NCBI RefSeq assembly: GCF_008635795.1
Contig: NZ_VWRQ01000009.1
Location: 62,001-126,000 of the forward strand
Reading direction: 5' to 3'
DNA: 64,000 nt
Source: Paenibacillus tepidiphilus
GTDB lineage: Bacteria > Bacillota > Bacilli > Paenibacillales > Paenibacillaceae
In this document: piece after piece, positions 55,264 to 63,459 of the stretch
Layout of the letters: the number at the start of each line of letters is the position of its first letter
How positions within the stretch are numbered: position 1 is the first letter of the stretch
The notes under the pieces: model-generated
Databases searched by the model: none
What the model was told of the DNA's origin: nothing
What the model saw: only the letters and a program-made list of their open reading frames with translations
Made by a program: the position numbers and the translations under genes

Positions 55264-56694
55264 TTACTTGGTGTGAATGCGCAGAATTTCTACCGGCGAC
55301 CATTGGGTACCGTTACCGGCAATGAAATACACCTTATACGCTGTATTTGCGGACAATCCTTCTAGGCTTAGTGTTCCACGGACACCCGGAGACTGCGTAA
55401 TGGTTCCGGTCCACGGAGCCAACAATGCAGTGCCTGAGGCATTCTGTCCGGCCGCTATCTGCTCAGCGGTAGGCTGTGCCGCACTAGATGGCAATACCAC
55501 ATATCGCAGATTCGCGGATGGACCGCCTGCATCCCCGTACGACAGGTAGACATCAGCCGTAACTGTACCGATGTTCCCTGGTTCCACGCGGTCAATGGAG
55601 AACGCGCTGCCTGCAGCTGTATGCAGCCGCAGCGACGTTACACTCGACCAGTTGCCGGTCGTATCAGCAAGGGTTACATAAGTTACATATTCCGTATCAG
55701 GACTGAGTCCGTACACCGACATTGTAACTTGAGTACCACCGGTCACAGCCTGTCGTCCGCTGTTCGTACCTGCGGTGCCTGCGCTGGTCTGCCCGTTAAT
55801 GACTTGCAGCGCGCTTGGTATGGTTGCACTATCGGTATATGGTGCTACCACATAGTAAACGGCGCCGGTGACCGACGGAGTTAAATATACGTCAGCCGTT
55901 ACAGAGCCGACATGGCCGTACGTTGCTCCGCTCACTGTAGGCAGTGTAACACCACCGCCACCGCCGCCTCCTCCGCCACCGGTTCCCGGTGTTGGCGTAG
56001 CGCTAGGTGTCGGGGTCGGCGTTGCAGTAGGTGCCGGCGTAGCCGTTGGTGCAGGTGTAGGCGTTGTAGTACCTCCACCGGTCGACGGCTTATGGGCCGA
56101 AGAGTTGCTGATGATTCCGACGGCTTCAGCGCGGGTCAATGCCCTCTTCGGTCCGAAGGTTCCATCCGGATATCCGTTCAGCACCTTAAGCCCTGACGCA
56201 GCAGAGACTGCACCTTTCGCCCAAGCGGCAATTTGTGCGCTGTCCTTGAAGGATAGCGCCGTGCTGTTTGTATTCAATTTAAGCAGTTTGGCGGTAATTA
56301 CAGCCGCTTCCTGGCGGGTAAGCGGATTATTGGCGCGGAAAGTATTATTCTCATAACCGCCAATGTAGCCGGCACTTACCGCTTTGGCCACTTCGCTGTA
56401 GACCCAATTGCTGCTCTTCACATCCGTAAAGGTGATCGAAGCGGTATCCGTGAATCCGAATACACGATTAATAAGGGCTACATATTCCCCGCGGGTTACG
56501 GCTTTGTTAGGCTTAACCGTTCCATCGGGATAACCGCCCAGAATCCCCCGGTCAAGCCATTCCTGCAGCTGGCCCTGTGCCCAGTGCCCCTGAATATCCT
56601 TCGGTACGGGTGCGGCGGAAATACTGCCCAGGGACCCGAACAACATACTAACGCCGAGTGCTGCAGTGGATAATGCACGCCATGTTTTCTTCAT
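55264..56694 (-). CDS. Surface protein with three SLH domains and fibronectin-like repeats
   Basis: This is an exported cell-surface protein of about 476 residues. A signal peptide (KKTWRALSTAALGVSMLFGS) ends near AAPVP. Three S-layer homology domains occupy about 31-83, 85-142 and 147-200, each with a GYxDGT- or GYENNT-type loop and TRGE/TRQE/TRAE. SLH domains bind pyruvylated wall polymer. A Thr/Pro linker of TPTP type leads into a run of nine glycines (about 245). Two beta-sandwich repeats follow (about 256-365 and 370-475), each holding VGSVTADVYL or IGTVTADVYL. ATG 56694 is 12 bases from AGGAGG; ATG 56706 directly abuts it. The partner of the repeats is unknown. Confidence 0.88.
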   Translation of the reverse strand: MKKTWRALSTAALGVSMLFGSLGSISAAPVPKDIQGHWAQGQLQEWLDRGILGGYPDGTVKPNKAVTRGEYVALINRVFGFTDTASITFTDVKSSNWVYSEVAKAVSAGYIGGYENNTFRANNPLTRQEAAVITAKLLKLNTNSTALSFKDSAQIAAWAKGAVSAASGLKVLNGYPDGTFGPKRALTRAEAVGIISNSSAHKPSTGGGTTTPTPAPTATPAPTATPTPTPSATPTPGTGGGGGGGGGGVTLPTVSGATYGHVGSVTADVYLTPSVTGAVYYVVAPYTDSATIPSALQVINGQTSAGTAGTNSGRQAVTGGTQVTMSVYGLSPDTEYVTYVTLADTTGNWSSVTSLRLHTAAGSAFSIDRVEPGNIGTVTADVYLSYGDAGGPSANLRYVVLPSSAAQPTAEQIAAGQNASGTALLAPWTGTITQSPGVRGTLSLEGLSANTAYKVYFIAGNGTQWSPVEILRIHTK

Positions 56695-57106
56695 TCTGCT
56701 GTCCATCCTCCTATACGTTTTGTAATATCGCCTCGTAATGAGGCTTCGTACAAGGTACGTGTGGAAGCATTGTCCCAGTCTGTTGTCAGCTTAGGCAGCA
56801 TGAATAGCTTGCTGATCAATCATGACTCATGACACAAGACTTAAGATAAGACAATAAGATCTCCGTTACTTCAAAATGCAAATTAGCATCCTTTCGCTTC
56901 CACGTTGAAACATCCGCCTAAGCTTGGAGCGCAACATCTCTTGGCTGAGAGCAATGGCCCAACGACTTACATTACCCAATTTTGGGAGGAGGATAACAAT
57001 TTCTTTGAAAAAAGCTCACATGAAACTCTAACTAACTCCCGTATTACACTAATAATCAAGCTTCTTGCAGTTCCCTTTGCCCTCATATTGCTCTGCCATT
57101 GAACAC
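56695..57106. other. Long non-coding region upstream of the SLH-protein gene
   Basis: No gene is supported here. The hairpin GCCTC-GTAAT-GAGGC (56730-56744) lies in the probable leader. On the plus strand a near-consensus ribosome-binding site GGGAGGAGG (about 56984-56992) is followed only by an eight-codon frame from TTG 57005. Just upstream, GGCTGAGAG and GGCCCAACGA resemble the 5' half of a thiamine riboswitch, without its 3' half. This could be a decayed gene start. Confidence 0.4.
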
Positions 57107-57136
57107 AAAAAAAGACCCCGGAAAATTTCCGAGATC
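57107..57136 (-). terminator. Intrinsic terminator of the cold-shock gene
   Basis: On the minus strand an 11-bp stem with two G-T pairs (57126-57136 with 57114-57124, approximately) is followed by TTTTTTTGTG. Confidence 0.82.
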
Positions 57137-57199
57137 TACGCAAGCGTTGTCTCAATTGTTAACCATCTACCATATATGTAGGTCGGCTGCGCCGGATGA

Positions 57200-57397
57200 T
57201 TATAATTTGATGACGTTAGCTGCCTGTGGTCCGCGTGCACCTTCAACGATGTCAAACTCTACGGATTGACCTTCGTCCAAAGTCTTGAAGCCTTCAGTCT
57301 GGATTGCGGAGAAGTGAACGAATACGTCGCCGCCATCAGCAGTTTCGATGAAGCCGTAGCCTTTTTCTGCGTTAAACCATTTAACTTTACCTTCCAT
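57200..57397 (-). CDS. Cold-shock protein, CspB/CspD family
   Basis: This is a small single-stranded nucleic-acid-binding protein of 65 residues, a complete OB fold. RNP1 is KGYGFIE (about 12-18) and RNP2 is VFVHFSAI (about 25-32). It acts as an RNA chaperone that melts structure at low temperature. The mRNA leader is about 45-50 bases and begins with a hairpin, and the promoter (57451-57480) is very strong. AAGGGA lies 13 bases before the ATG, longer than usual, as in other csp leaders. It is a single-gene transcript. Confidence 0.96.
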   Translation of the reverse strand: MEGKVKWFNAEKGYGFIETADGGDVFVHFSAIQTEGFKTLDEGQSVEFDIVEGARGPQAANVIKL

Positions 57398-57429
57398 TGA
57401 TTAAACATTCCCTTCGTCATCAAATGAAC

Positions 57430-57480
57430 GTGAGTCTTGCTCACAACCTGACTATACCACCGCGGCTTCTCCGTTGTCAA
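57430..57480 (-). promoter_or_regulatory. Strong promoter and 5' hairpin of the cold-shock gene
   Basis: On the minus strand TTGACA (57475-57480), an 18-base spacer and TATAGT (57451-57456). The RNA would begin near 57444, exactly at the hairpin GTGAG-CAAGA-CTCAC (57430-57444), which may protect the 5' end. Confidence 0.75.
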
Positions 57481-57559
57481 TTGGAATAGTAAATGATTAC
57501 TTGCAATTATTTACCATTGTAAATTACGCCCCGAGATTGTCCATCCGGTTATATTTTAT

Positions 57560-57599
57560 CAAAAAAGGAGCAGACGCTATATAATACCCGGCTGCTCCT
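57560..57599 (-). terminator. Intrinsic terminator of the flaG-fliD-fliS-fliT operon
   Basis: On the minus strand AGGAGCAG (57592-57599) pairs with CTGCTCCT (57566-57573), followed by TTTTTG. It lies 25 bases after the last flagellar gene. Confidence 0.85.
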
Positions 57600-57623
57600 A
57601 ATATGAAACATTAGGAAATTTAT

Positions 57624-57959
57624 TTATTTGCGGCGGTCCATCAGGATGCTGTCGGGGGTGTAGGCGGATTCGTAGGCGCTGCGCTGCATTTTGGCTTGGT
57701 TACGTTTCTGCAAGCCCTCCAGCGCATCCAGCCGATAAGCGTTCATCCGGGCGACGATTGCTGAATCATGCGACATTATTCGAGCCAGTTTATCCTTTTG
57801 CGCAGCGTTAAAAGGACTTGATTCGACTTCTGTTCCGATAGCATCGATAATTCGCTGACGTTCTGCGACAAAGTTCTCAAGCTCTTCTTGCGTAACAACT
57901 TCTATATTAGAGATGATCTGTATCGTAAGCTGCTCCAATTCCCCAATCAGTTTATCCAT
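57624..57959 (-). CDS. fliT: FliT-like flagellar export chaperone
   Basis: This is a small helical protein of about 111 residues in the position of fliT. The predicted helices (about 1-25, 30-55 and 60-100) and the acidic, Gln/Glu-rich content fit FliT, which in other bacteria chaperones the cap protein FliD. Sequence conservation of FliT is low, so the call rests partly on gene order. ATG 57959 overlaps the fliS stop (ATGGATAA). An ATG three codons earlier (57968) is also possible. The long frame to 58130 is a shadow of fliS. It is the last gene of the operon. Confidence 0.75.
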   Translation of the reverse strand: MDKLIGELEQLTIQIISNIEVVTQEELENFVAERQRIIDAIGTEVESSPFNAAQKDKLARIMSHDSAIVARMNAYRLDALEGLQKRNQAKMQRSAYESAYTPDSILMDRRK

Positions 57960-58341
57960 GCTGTACATTCTGCCCTGCTGCCAGCTTAGCAGCCTGGGCA
58001 AAGGTCTGCCGGAAATCCTGCAGATAGCCGATGGCTTCTTCAGCCTGGGCTTTGGATTTTTTGAGATTGGCTTCTGTGAACAGGTAGCTGATATACTCGT
58101 ACATCGTTGCCAAACCTTTGGATACTTCATAGGAGTGGTCCAATGTATTCGTTAACTCTCTGACGATAGCCTGGGCTTTACCGAAATTGACAGTCATTTT
58201 ATCCATATCGGCACTCTCTATTCCGTCTATCGCCATTTTGGCAAAGCGTACTGCTCCATCAAATAGCATTAGCAGTAGCTGCGCCGGACTGGAGGTCTGA
58301 ACCGAAGACTGACGATATTTTTCGTAAGGAGAACTAATCAT
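57952..58341 (-). CDS. fliS: Flagellin export chaperone FliS
   Basis: This chaperone binds the disordered C-terminus of flagellin, keeps it unfolded for export and stops premature polymerisation; 129 residues. The family N-terminus is SPYEKYRQSSVQTSSPAQLLLMLFDGAV, of which YRQSSVQTSSPAQLLLMLFD is the core. The helix NTLDHSYEVSKGLATMYEYI is also typical. It lies 25 bases after fliD and overlaps fliT by 8 bases. In Bacillus FliS also works with FliW in flagellin homeostasis. Both are present in this window. Confidence 0.95.
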   Translation of the reverse strand: MISSPYEKYRQSSVQTSSPAQLLLMLFDGAVRFAKMAIDGIESADMDKMTVNFGKAQAIVRELTNTLDHSYEVSKGLATMYEYISYLFTEANLKKSKAQAEEAIGYLQDFRQTFAQAAKLAAGQNVQHG

Positions 58342-58366
58342 TTACACTCACCTTTCTTTCAATCTC

Positions 58367-59890
58367 TTATGAAGACATGTAGCTTGCCAGGCTGCTTGAT
58401 TGGCTATTGTACTGGTTGATTGCCGTTTCCATCGCCGTAAATCTTCTATACAAGCTATCTTCGTAATCATCGAGACGATTCTGCATATTGGATATTCTCT
58501 TGGTATAATCACTGAGTTCCTTACCCATCATGCTGTCGATTTTGAAATCGGCTGTAAGGTCGGCAGAGAACTTGGAAGTACCGGCCCGAATTGATAATTT
58601 CTCAATAGCATTAGTCATTTCAGTTGTAAGCTTACTGAACAGACCAGGTGAAGAGCTTCCGGAAGCACCCTGAAAGACACTAACTACACCCTGGGGATTT
58701 TCTGTTAATGCTTTATTCAGCTTTTCTTCATCAATAGTGAGCTTACCATTCTCGTAATACTGTCCTGTTGTAATGCCAAATGCACTGAGCTGCCCAAGCT
58801 TTTCCGTTAATGCAGAGCGCATGGCAACAATCGTTGACTTTAATATCTCATCGTTTCTTAGCAGTCCGCTTTTGGCTCTCTTTTCCCAGGCTTCAATCTG
58901 GGATTCGCTCATTTCGGCCTTTTGCTCTGTAGTCAGCGGCAAATAATCGGAATCTCTTTCCTCATTCACTTTAGTAGTTAATGTACTGAGCAGTGTGTTA
59001 TAGTCAGAGACAAAGTTTTTAATCGACTCAAGCGCCTTTGCCGGATCTGTTGAAGTTGTCACTGTAGCCGTCTTGTTCTCTGAGAGCAGTGTGATACTGA
59101 TACCATTTAGTCTAATACTGTTGCTGTCAAACTGGAGGGCGGTAGTGGTTCCATCAGCAGATTTGACTTCAATCTTGGCCGGCTTATAATCGAAAATCCC
59201 GTCATTGTTCGTATCGTCTTCAGCAGCAGGGGTTACTTTCCCTCCAAATAACTTCAGGAATGAGTTATCGTCACTGACTGTCAGTTTAGCAGTCGAGCTA
59301 TATGTTTTGGATTCAATAGACAGCTTGCCGGTAATTTCGTCAAACCTGGCCATTACATTGGCGCCATCCGTTCCGTTAATCTTTGCCACAGCTTCGTTAA
59401 TAGTAAGATTACTGGCCAAGCTGATTTTAGTATTATTAATGGTGACGGTATAAGTCTCAACTTCCGTTCCGCCACTTTGCTTCTGGAGGGCAGCCAATGT
59501 AGAACTAGAGGTTAAACGGGTACCCCCGTCTTTACTCATAGTTGCGCCTGATGTCTGAAGTGTGGCTGGTCTTGCGAGTTGTGTAACCTTGATCTCCATG
59601 TTGACATTGTTGGCGTCTGCTGAAGCCTCTGCTTTAAAAGCTGTTGTATCTCCAGTAACCGTAGCGCTTTGGGTGTTCATAGCCGTTGACTTTTGATAGG
59701 CAGTCAGCTTATTCGTCTTAAAATCAACAAATTTACTGTTGATTTCACGGTAGTTATCTCTTTGCCATTCCATGCTCTGCTTCTGTTGCGTTAATTTATC
59801 GATCGGAACCCTCTTGGCCGTCATCATCGACTTAACGATGCTGTCGATGTCCAAGCCGGAAGAGAATCCACTCACTCTAAGCGTTGCCAT
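58367..59890 (-). CDS. fliD: Flagellar filament cap protein FliD (HAP2)
   Basis: This cap protein folds incoming flagellin at the filament tip; 507 residues, close to B. subtilis FliD. The N-terminal part is VSGFSSGLDIDSIVKSMM, followed by a coiled coil and a FliD_N domain (about 10-110). The Flagellin_IN-like region TINNTKISLASNLTINEAVA lies at about 150. A FliD_C domain (about 225-490) ends in SNMQNRLDDYEDSLYRRFTA, the coiled D0 region. Around residue 228 DDTNNDGIFDY looks like a calcium-binding loop of EF-hand type, an unusual insertion. It lies 18 bases after flaG. Confidence 0.94.
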   Translation of the reverse strand: MATLRVSGFSSGLDIDSIVKSMMTAKRVPIDKLTQQKQSMEWQRDNYREINSKFVDFKTNKLTAYQKSTAMNTQSATVTGDTTAFKAEASADANNVNMEIKVTQLARPATLQTSGATMSKDGGTRLTSSSTLAALQKQSGGTEVETYTVTINNTKISLASNLTINEAVAKINGTDGANVMARFDEITGKLSIESKTYSSTAKLTVSDDNSFLKLFGGKVTPAAEDDTNNDGIFDYKPAKIEVKSADGTTTALQFDSNSIRLNGISITLLSENKTATVTTSTDPAKALESIKNFVSDYNTLLSTLTTKVNEERDSDYLPLTTEQKAEMSESQIEAWEKRAKSGLLRNDEILKSTIVAMRSALTEKLGQLSAFGITTGQYYENGKLTIDEEKLNKALTENPQGVVSVFQGASGSSSPGLFSKLTTEMTNAIEKLSIRAGTSKFSADLTADFKIDSMMGKELSDYTKRISNMQNRLDDYEDSLYRRFTAMETAINQYNSQSSSLASYMSS

Positions 59891-59908
59891 AGCTATTCCT
59901 CCTGCTTC

Positions 59909-60298
59909 TTAAACCTTCTCGTCCACGATAATGCCGGCAATCTCCATCATGTTCGCCACAATATCCAGTGTTTTCTCAGGGGGGATCTCCCGGATCAGCT
60001 CTCCGGTATCTTTGTTAAGAACCTTGACCATTATCGCTTTAGTCTCCTTGTGCACGCTCACTTCGAGTGTTGTGCCGGGTCCTTCCAGTGCCTTCAGCAC
60101 CTTATCCAGCGCCTTCACTACCTGTTCGTCGCCCTTCGAGACACTGATTCCCTGATTCTCGAGCCTTTTGAGCTGGGAAGTCGTATGAATCTGTTCAATA
60201 TTAACGTAATCGGTTTCCGGAGCTCTGGCTGCAGGTCTTACAGAATAATCTTGATTAGAGCTGCTGTATCCTCCTGATGTGGGTAAACGGACATCCAT
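59909..60298 (-). CDS. flaG: FlaG family flagellar protein
   Basis: This is a protein of 129 residues with a low-complexity N-terminus (about 1-35) and a conserved FlaG domain (about 55-128) containing TLEVSVHKETKAIMVKVLN and TGELIREIPPEKTLDIVANM. In other bacteria FlaG influences filament length. It heads the flaG-fliD-fliS-fliT operon, as YvyC does in B. subtilis. A SigD-like promoter lies just upstream at 60334-60359. GGGGG lies before the ATG. Confidence 0.92.
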   Translation of the reverse strand: MDVRLPTSGGYSSSNQDYSVRPAARAPETDYVNIEQIHTTSQLKRLENQGISVSKGDEQVVKALDKVLKALEGPGTTLEVSVHKETKAIMVKVLNKDTGELIREIPPEKTLDIVANMMEIAGIIVDEKV

Positions 60299-60333
60299 GA
60301 GAGAAACCCCCGTAACATTATTATATATAGTAT

Positions 60334-60359
60334 TTATCGGATTTCCGGGCCAGTATTTA
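60334..60359 (-). promoter_or_regulatory. SigD-type promoter of the flaG operon
   Basis: On the minus strand TAAA (60356-60359), a 14-base spacer and TCCGATAA (60334-60341), close to the SigD consensus TAAA-N15-GCCGATAT. It lies about 35 bases before the flaG start. Confidence 0.7.
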
Positions 60360-60420
60360 ATATGTATAGTGCAAAATAATTAGAAAGATTTGCCTAAACA
60401 CAAGATTTAGACACTAAAAC

Positions 60421-60446
60421 AACCGCCAAAGATAACTTTGGCGGTT
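60421..60446 (-). terminator. Intrinsic terminator of hag
   Basis: On the minus strand a perfect 11-bp stem (60436-60446 with 60421-60431) and 4-base loop are followed by GTTTTAG. It separates hag from the flaG operon. Confidence 0.88.
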
Positions 60447-60475
60447 GAGAGTAATGCAAGATAAAGCGGATAAAA

Positions 60476-62557
60476 TTAACGAAGCAATTGCAGTACGCCT
60501 TGCGGCTGTTGGTTAGCTTGAGCCAGCATCGCTTGAGCGGCCTGTGCCAAGATGGAGTTCTTGGTCTGGTCGCTCATTTCCTTCGCCATGTCAACGTCAC
60601 GGACACGGGATTCAGCGGCTGTCAGGTTCTCGGAAGCTGCACCCAGGTTGTTGATAGTGTGCTCCAGACGGTTCTGGTTAGCACCCAGTTTACTTCTTTC
60701 TTGGGATACTACTTCGATAGCGTTGTTGATAACAGTGATAGCACTGTTAGCCGCGCTGATCGTGGAAACATCAATTACATATTCATTGGTAGTGCCATTC
60801 TTGATGGCGTTCGCTCCATAGTTTACGTCTGCAACAGTAACACCGTCTTGAAGAGTCTGAGTTTGTCCAGCTGCACTGGATTTTGAAGTAATACCCAGAG
60901 CGTCAGCACGCATATCAGACATGGCAAGTTTCAGATTCTGATCCTTGTTGGCACCGATATGGAAGTTTACAGAAGCATCCGCACCGGCAGCTCCAGTTGC
61001 GGCAGTGGTGTTGAAGCCCAGATTAGCGGCCAGCTCAGTACCGGTGAAAGTAATGCTGCTGCCTGCGCCTTCTTTGGAGCTGCTTACCTGGAATCTCACG
61101 CGATCCGTATCAGCAACAGCCAAAGTCTTCACTTCAACGAAGTTGTTCTTACCAGCTCCTGCGATAGCAGTGTTGATCGCTGATTGAATCGTGTTGGCCA
61201 ATACATCCTTATCGGAGTAATCAGTAGCACCGATCGAAACAGTGTACGCATCGCCGTCAACATTGACAGTCAAAGTATCATTTTTGGCCTTACCAAGCTC
61301 AATGTTAGCTTCAGTCAGACCTGCCAAAGCACCAGCTGTACCGGTAATGGAAGTAATACCATTGCCTTTACCCGCTGCAGCAGTTGTCCATTTAATAGCC
61401 TGACCTGCGCCTGCATCAGCAGAGAAGGTAATATCGCCTGAATTAGCGCCCAAAACAGCGTCAGCCTTAGCTTCAATTTCTGCCGCCAGAGCCTGTGCAT
61501 CATTGTAGGTACCGTCACCTAAAGTGATGTTTACTGGCGTAATAGTAGTGCCACCGTCTTTGGTGTAATTAATAGTCATCTTGTTATTGGCAGCATTACC
61601 GTTGTCAGCAACATCAGCAGCTCCACCAGCGAACAGAATGCTAGCAGCATTACCACCGGTGATGGAGATCTTACTGTCCGCACCCTTGCCACCGTCAGTA
61701 ATAACCAACTTGCCGCCCACTGAAGAAACAGTAATTGCCGCAGCATCTGCGTCTGTACCGTGATAAGTACCCGAGTCCGCTGCCGTATTAGTATGGCCTG
61801 AAGCGAAAGCAGCCTGAAGCTGTGTTTGAATACTGGCTGCAACACCAGCAGCTGTTGTCTGCGTGTCATCAATGACGATCGTACGAACAGCATTGCCAAT
61901 TTTGACGGTCAATTCGTTGCTTCCAGCTGCCAGAGAATCTGCTAAGGTATCGTCAAATGCAACGCCGCTGGTCAATTTACCAGAAGTGCCGCTATGAATT
62001 GTGACTGCTGCGCCTTGAGCCAAACCGGTTCCTGTGCCTGAAGTTGAAGCATTGCGAACTTCCAATAAGTCAGCACCAGTACCGATTTTATCAATCGAGC
62101 TAGCATTCTTTACAGCTGCAGTTGCTTCGGTCTTGTCCTTCGAACCATTAATCAGCTTCTGAGTATTGAACTCAGTAGTGTTACCGATACGGTTGATTTC
62201 GTCGGCCAATTGGTTAACTTCGTCCTGAATGCTCTTACGGTCGCTGTCAGTGTTCGTTCCGTTCGCGGATTGAACAGCCAGCTCACGCATACGCTGCAGG
62301 ATGGAGTGAGTTTCGTTCAGTGCACCTTCAGCTGTTTGAATCATGGAAATTGCGTCCTGCGAGTTACGGGATGCTTGATCCAGACCGCGGATCTGGCCGC
62401 GCATTTTCTCGGAGATCGCCAGACCGGCAGCGTCGTCGCCTGCACGGTTAATGCGAAGACCGGAAGACAGCTTCTCGATGTTCTTGCTTTGGTTCGTTGT
62501 GTTTACGCTCAATTGACGCTGAGTGTTCAACGAAGCAATATTGTGGTTGATAATCAT
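60476..62557 (-). CDS. hag: Flagellin with large central domain
   Basis: This is the filament subunit, 693 residues, more than twice B. subtilis Hag (about 300). The conserved N-terminal D0/D1 (about 1-145) starts [19 protein letters not shown] and includes [15 protein letters not shown], the segment seen by TLR5 in other flagellins. The C-terminal D1/D0 (about 600-693) ends [20 protein letters not shown]. About 450 central residues are rich in Ala, Thr and Gly and seem to hold repeated beta modules ([39 protein letters not shown]). AGGGAGG lies before the ATG. SigD promoter, CsrA-type hairpin and terminator are all present, so it is monocistronic and post-transcriptionally controlled. Confidence 0.96.
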   Translation of the reverse strand: MIINHNIASLNTQRQLSVNTTNQSKNIEKLSSGLRINRAGDDAAGLAISEKMRGQIRGLDQASRNSQDAISMIQTAEGALNETHSILQRMRELAVQSANGTNTDSDRKSIQDEVNQLADEINRIGNTTEFNTQKLINGSKDKTEATAAVKNASSIDKIGTGADLLEVRNASTSGTGTGLAQGAAVTIHSGTSGKLTSGVAFDDTLADSLAAGSNELTVKIGNAVRTIVIDDTQTTAAGVAASIQTQLQAAFASGHTNTAADSGTYHGTDADAAAITVSSVGGKLVITDGGKGADSKISITGGNAASILFAGGAADVADNGNAANNKMTINYTKDGGTTITPVNITLGDGTYNDAQALAAEIEAKADAVLGANSGDITFSADAGAGQAIKWTTAAAGKGNGITSITGTAGALAGLTEANIELGKAKNDTLTVNVDGDAYTVSIGATDYSDKDVLANTIQSAINTAIAGAGKNNFVEVKTLAVADTDRVRFQVSSSKEGAGSSITFTGTELAANLGFNTTAATGAAGADASVNFHIGANKDQNLKLAMSDMRADALGITSKSSAAGQTQTLQDGVTVADVNYGANAIKNGTTNEYVIDVSTISAANSAITVINNAIEVVSQERSKLGANQNRLEHTINNLGAASENLTAAESRVRDVDMAKEMSDQTKNSILAQAAQAMLAQANQQPQGVLQLLR

Positions 62558-62586
62558 TGGTTATTTCCTCCCTGAAATTGGTTGAT

Positions 62587-62600
62587 CCACATCCATGTGG
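62587..62600 (-). promoter_or_regulatory. Candidate CsrA-binding hairpin in the hag leader
   Basis: The RNA reads CCACA-UGGA-UGUGG: a 5-bp stem presenting GGA in the loop, within ACAUGGAUGU, one base from the CsrA consensus ACARGGAUGU. A second GGA-type site lies in the ribosome-binding region CAGGGAGGAAAU about 30 bases downstream. Two such sites are what CsrA needs to block hag translation in B. subtilis. Confidence 0.75.
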
Positions 62601-62649
62601 TAACAATGTTGTTAAGGTCGGCCGCCCCGCCAATCATTGCCTATTATAT

Positions 62650-62676
62650 ATATCGTCCGCTTCCGAACAATTTTTA
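62650..62676 (-). promoter_or_regulatory. SigD-type promoter of hag
   Basis: On the minus strand TAAA (62673-62676), a 15-base spacer and GACGATAT (62650-62657), one base from the SigD -10 GCCGATAT. The transcript leader would be about 85-90 bases. Confidence 0.82.
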
Positions 62677-62701
62677 TAGCTTTTGAGCTTCACACGAAAA
62701 A

Positions 62702-62932
62702 TTATTTTTGCTTCAACCGGTCAAGTAGTGCATTCAAGGTCTGGGGAGCTGGCGCTGCCGATTCAACGTTGGACTCTTTAATGGACAAGTAGACCTCTTG
62801 CCGGAAGATATCTACATGCCTCGGCGCATTGATTCCGATCTTGACCGTATCGCCTTCTACGGCCAGAACAGTAACCTCAATATGGTCCTGTATGACAATA
62901 GACTCACCTTTCTTACGCGAGAGTACTAGCAT
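62702..62932 (-). CDS. csrA: Translational regulator CsrA
   Basis: This is an RNA-binding repressor of 76 residues. The core is LVLSRKKGESIVIQDHIEV, with the RNA-contact residues near R6 and GINAPRHVDIFRQEVY. A Ser/Ala/Pro-rich tail of about 20 residues follows. ATG 62932 (GGAGG upstream) overlaps the fliW stop codon (ATGCTAG). An apparent longer frame to 62968 is not used. In Bacillus CsrA represses hag translation until FliW binds and releases it. Here csrA lies directly upstream of hag, whose leader carries a matching GGA hairpin. Confidence 0.95.
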   Translation of the reverse strand: MLVLSRKKGESIVIQDHIEVTVLAVEGDTVKIGINAPRHVDIFRQEVYLSIKESNVESAAPAPQTLNALLDRLKQK

Positions 62933-63372
62933 GGCGTCTCCTCCCCTTCTGCATTGTCGCTCACCCAAAGAAATTGTTTGGTGGAATAGTGCGATTTATG
63001 GAGAACTACTTGCTTGGCGGATTGATTATCCGGATTGAGAACAATGGGTGCAAGCAAGTTCAACGTGGATTCTTCTAACGTTTCCCTTAAGGTCACGATT
63101 GTTCTCACCAATACGGCTTCGGTTATTTGCAATTCTTCCGTATCAGACTCCGGTAATTCAAATTCATATTGCGGATAAAATATAAATGGGTCCGTTAACA
63201 GAAAACACAAGGTCTCCGTATGCAGAGATTGCAAATAAGAGAACAATCCACCCTCCAGATCGATGACAGCAAAATCCGTTTCCTGCTCAAACCCGGGAAT
63301 TCCCTTGGCAAAATGATAAATCCGTTCGCTTTCAACCTCCACTTGCCCCATTGACGCCGTTTCAATAATCAT
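62926..63372 (-). CDS. fliW: Flagellar assembly factor FliW
   Basis: This is an anti-CsrA protein of 148 residues. It binds either flagellin or CsrA; when flagellin is exported, free FliW relieves CsrA repression of hag. Family blocks are IYHFAKGIPGFEQETDFAV (about 18-36) and LCFLLTDPFIFYPQYEFEL (about 57-75). I start at ATG 63372 (AAGGAG about 11 bases upstream); a GTG four codons earlier overlaps that site. It overlaps csrA by 7 bases, so the antagonists are made together. A terminator hairpin precedes it. Confidence 0.95.
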   Translation of the reverse strand: MIIETASMGQVEVESERIYHFAKGIPGFEQETDFAVIDLEGGLFSYLQSLHTETLCFLLTDPFIFYPQYEFELPESDTEELQITEAVLVRTIVTLRETLEESTLNLLAPIVLNPDNQSAKQVVLHKSHYSTKQFLWVSDNAEGEETPC

Positions 63373-63404
63373 TGCAAGCAGCACTCCTTGTATCTTAAAT
63401 TTAG

Positions 63405-63447
63405 TTATTAAAAAGGCTATAGACGGTTCAAACCCATCTATAGCCTT
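63405..63447 (-). terminator. Intrinsic terminator between the YviE-like gene and fliW
   Basis: On the minus strand AAGGCTATAGA (63437-63447) pairs with TCTATAGCCTT (63413-63423), followed by TTTAATAA. No obvious promoter fits in the short space before fliW, so partial read-through is likely. Confidence 0.82.
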
Positions 63448-63459
63448 AGCTTATAGTTA

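Noticed and set aside
56905..57102. Possible 65-residue plus-strand gene ending in a hydrophobic segment
   Set aside because: Its TTG start has no ribosome-binding site; the strong site at about 56984 lies inside the frame and leads to a different, eight-codon frame. Kept only as a possible relic.
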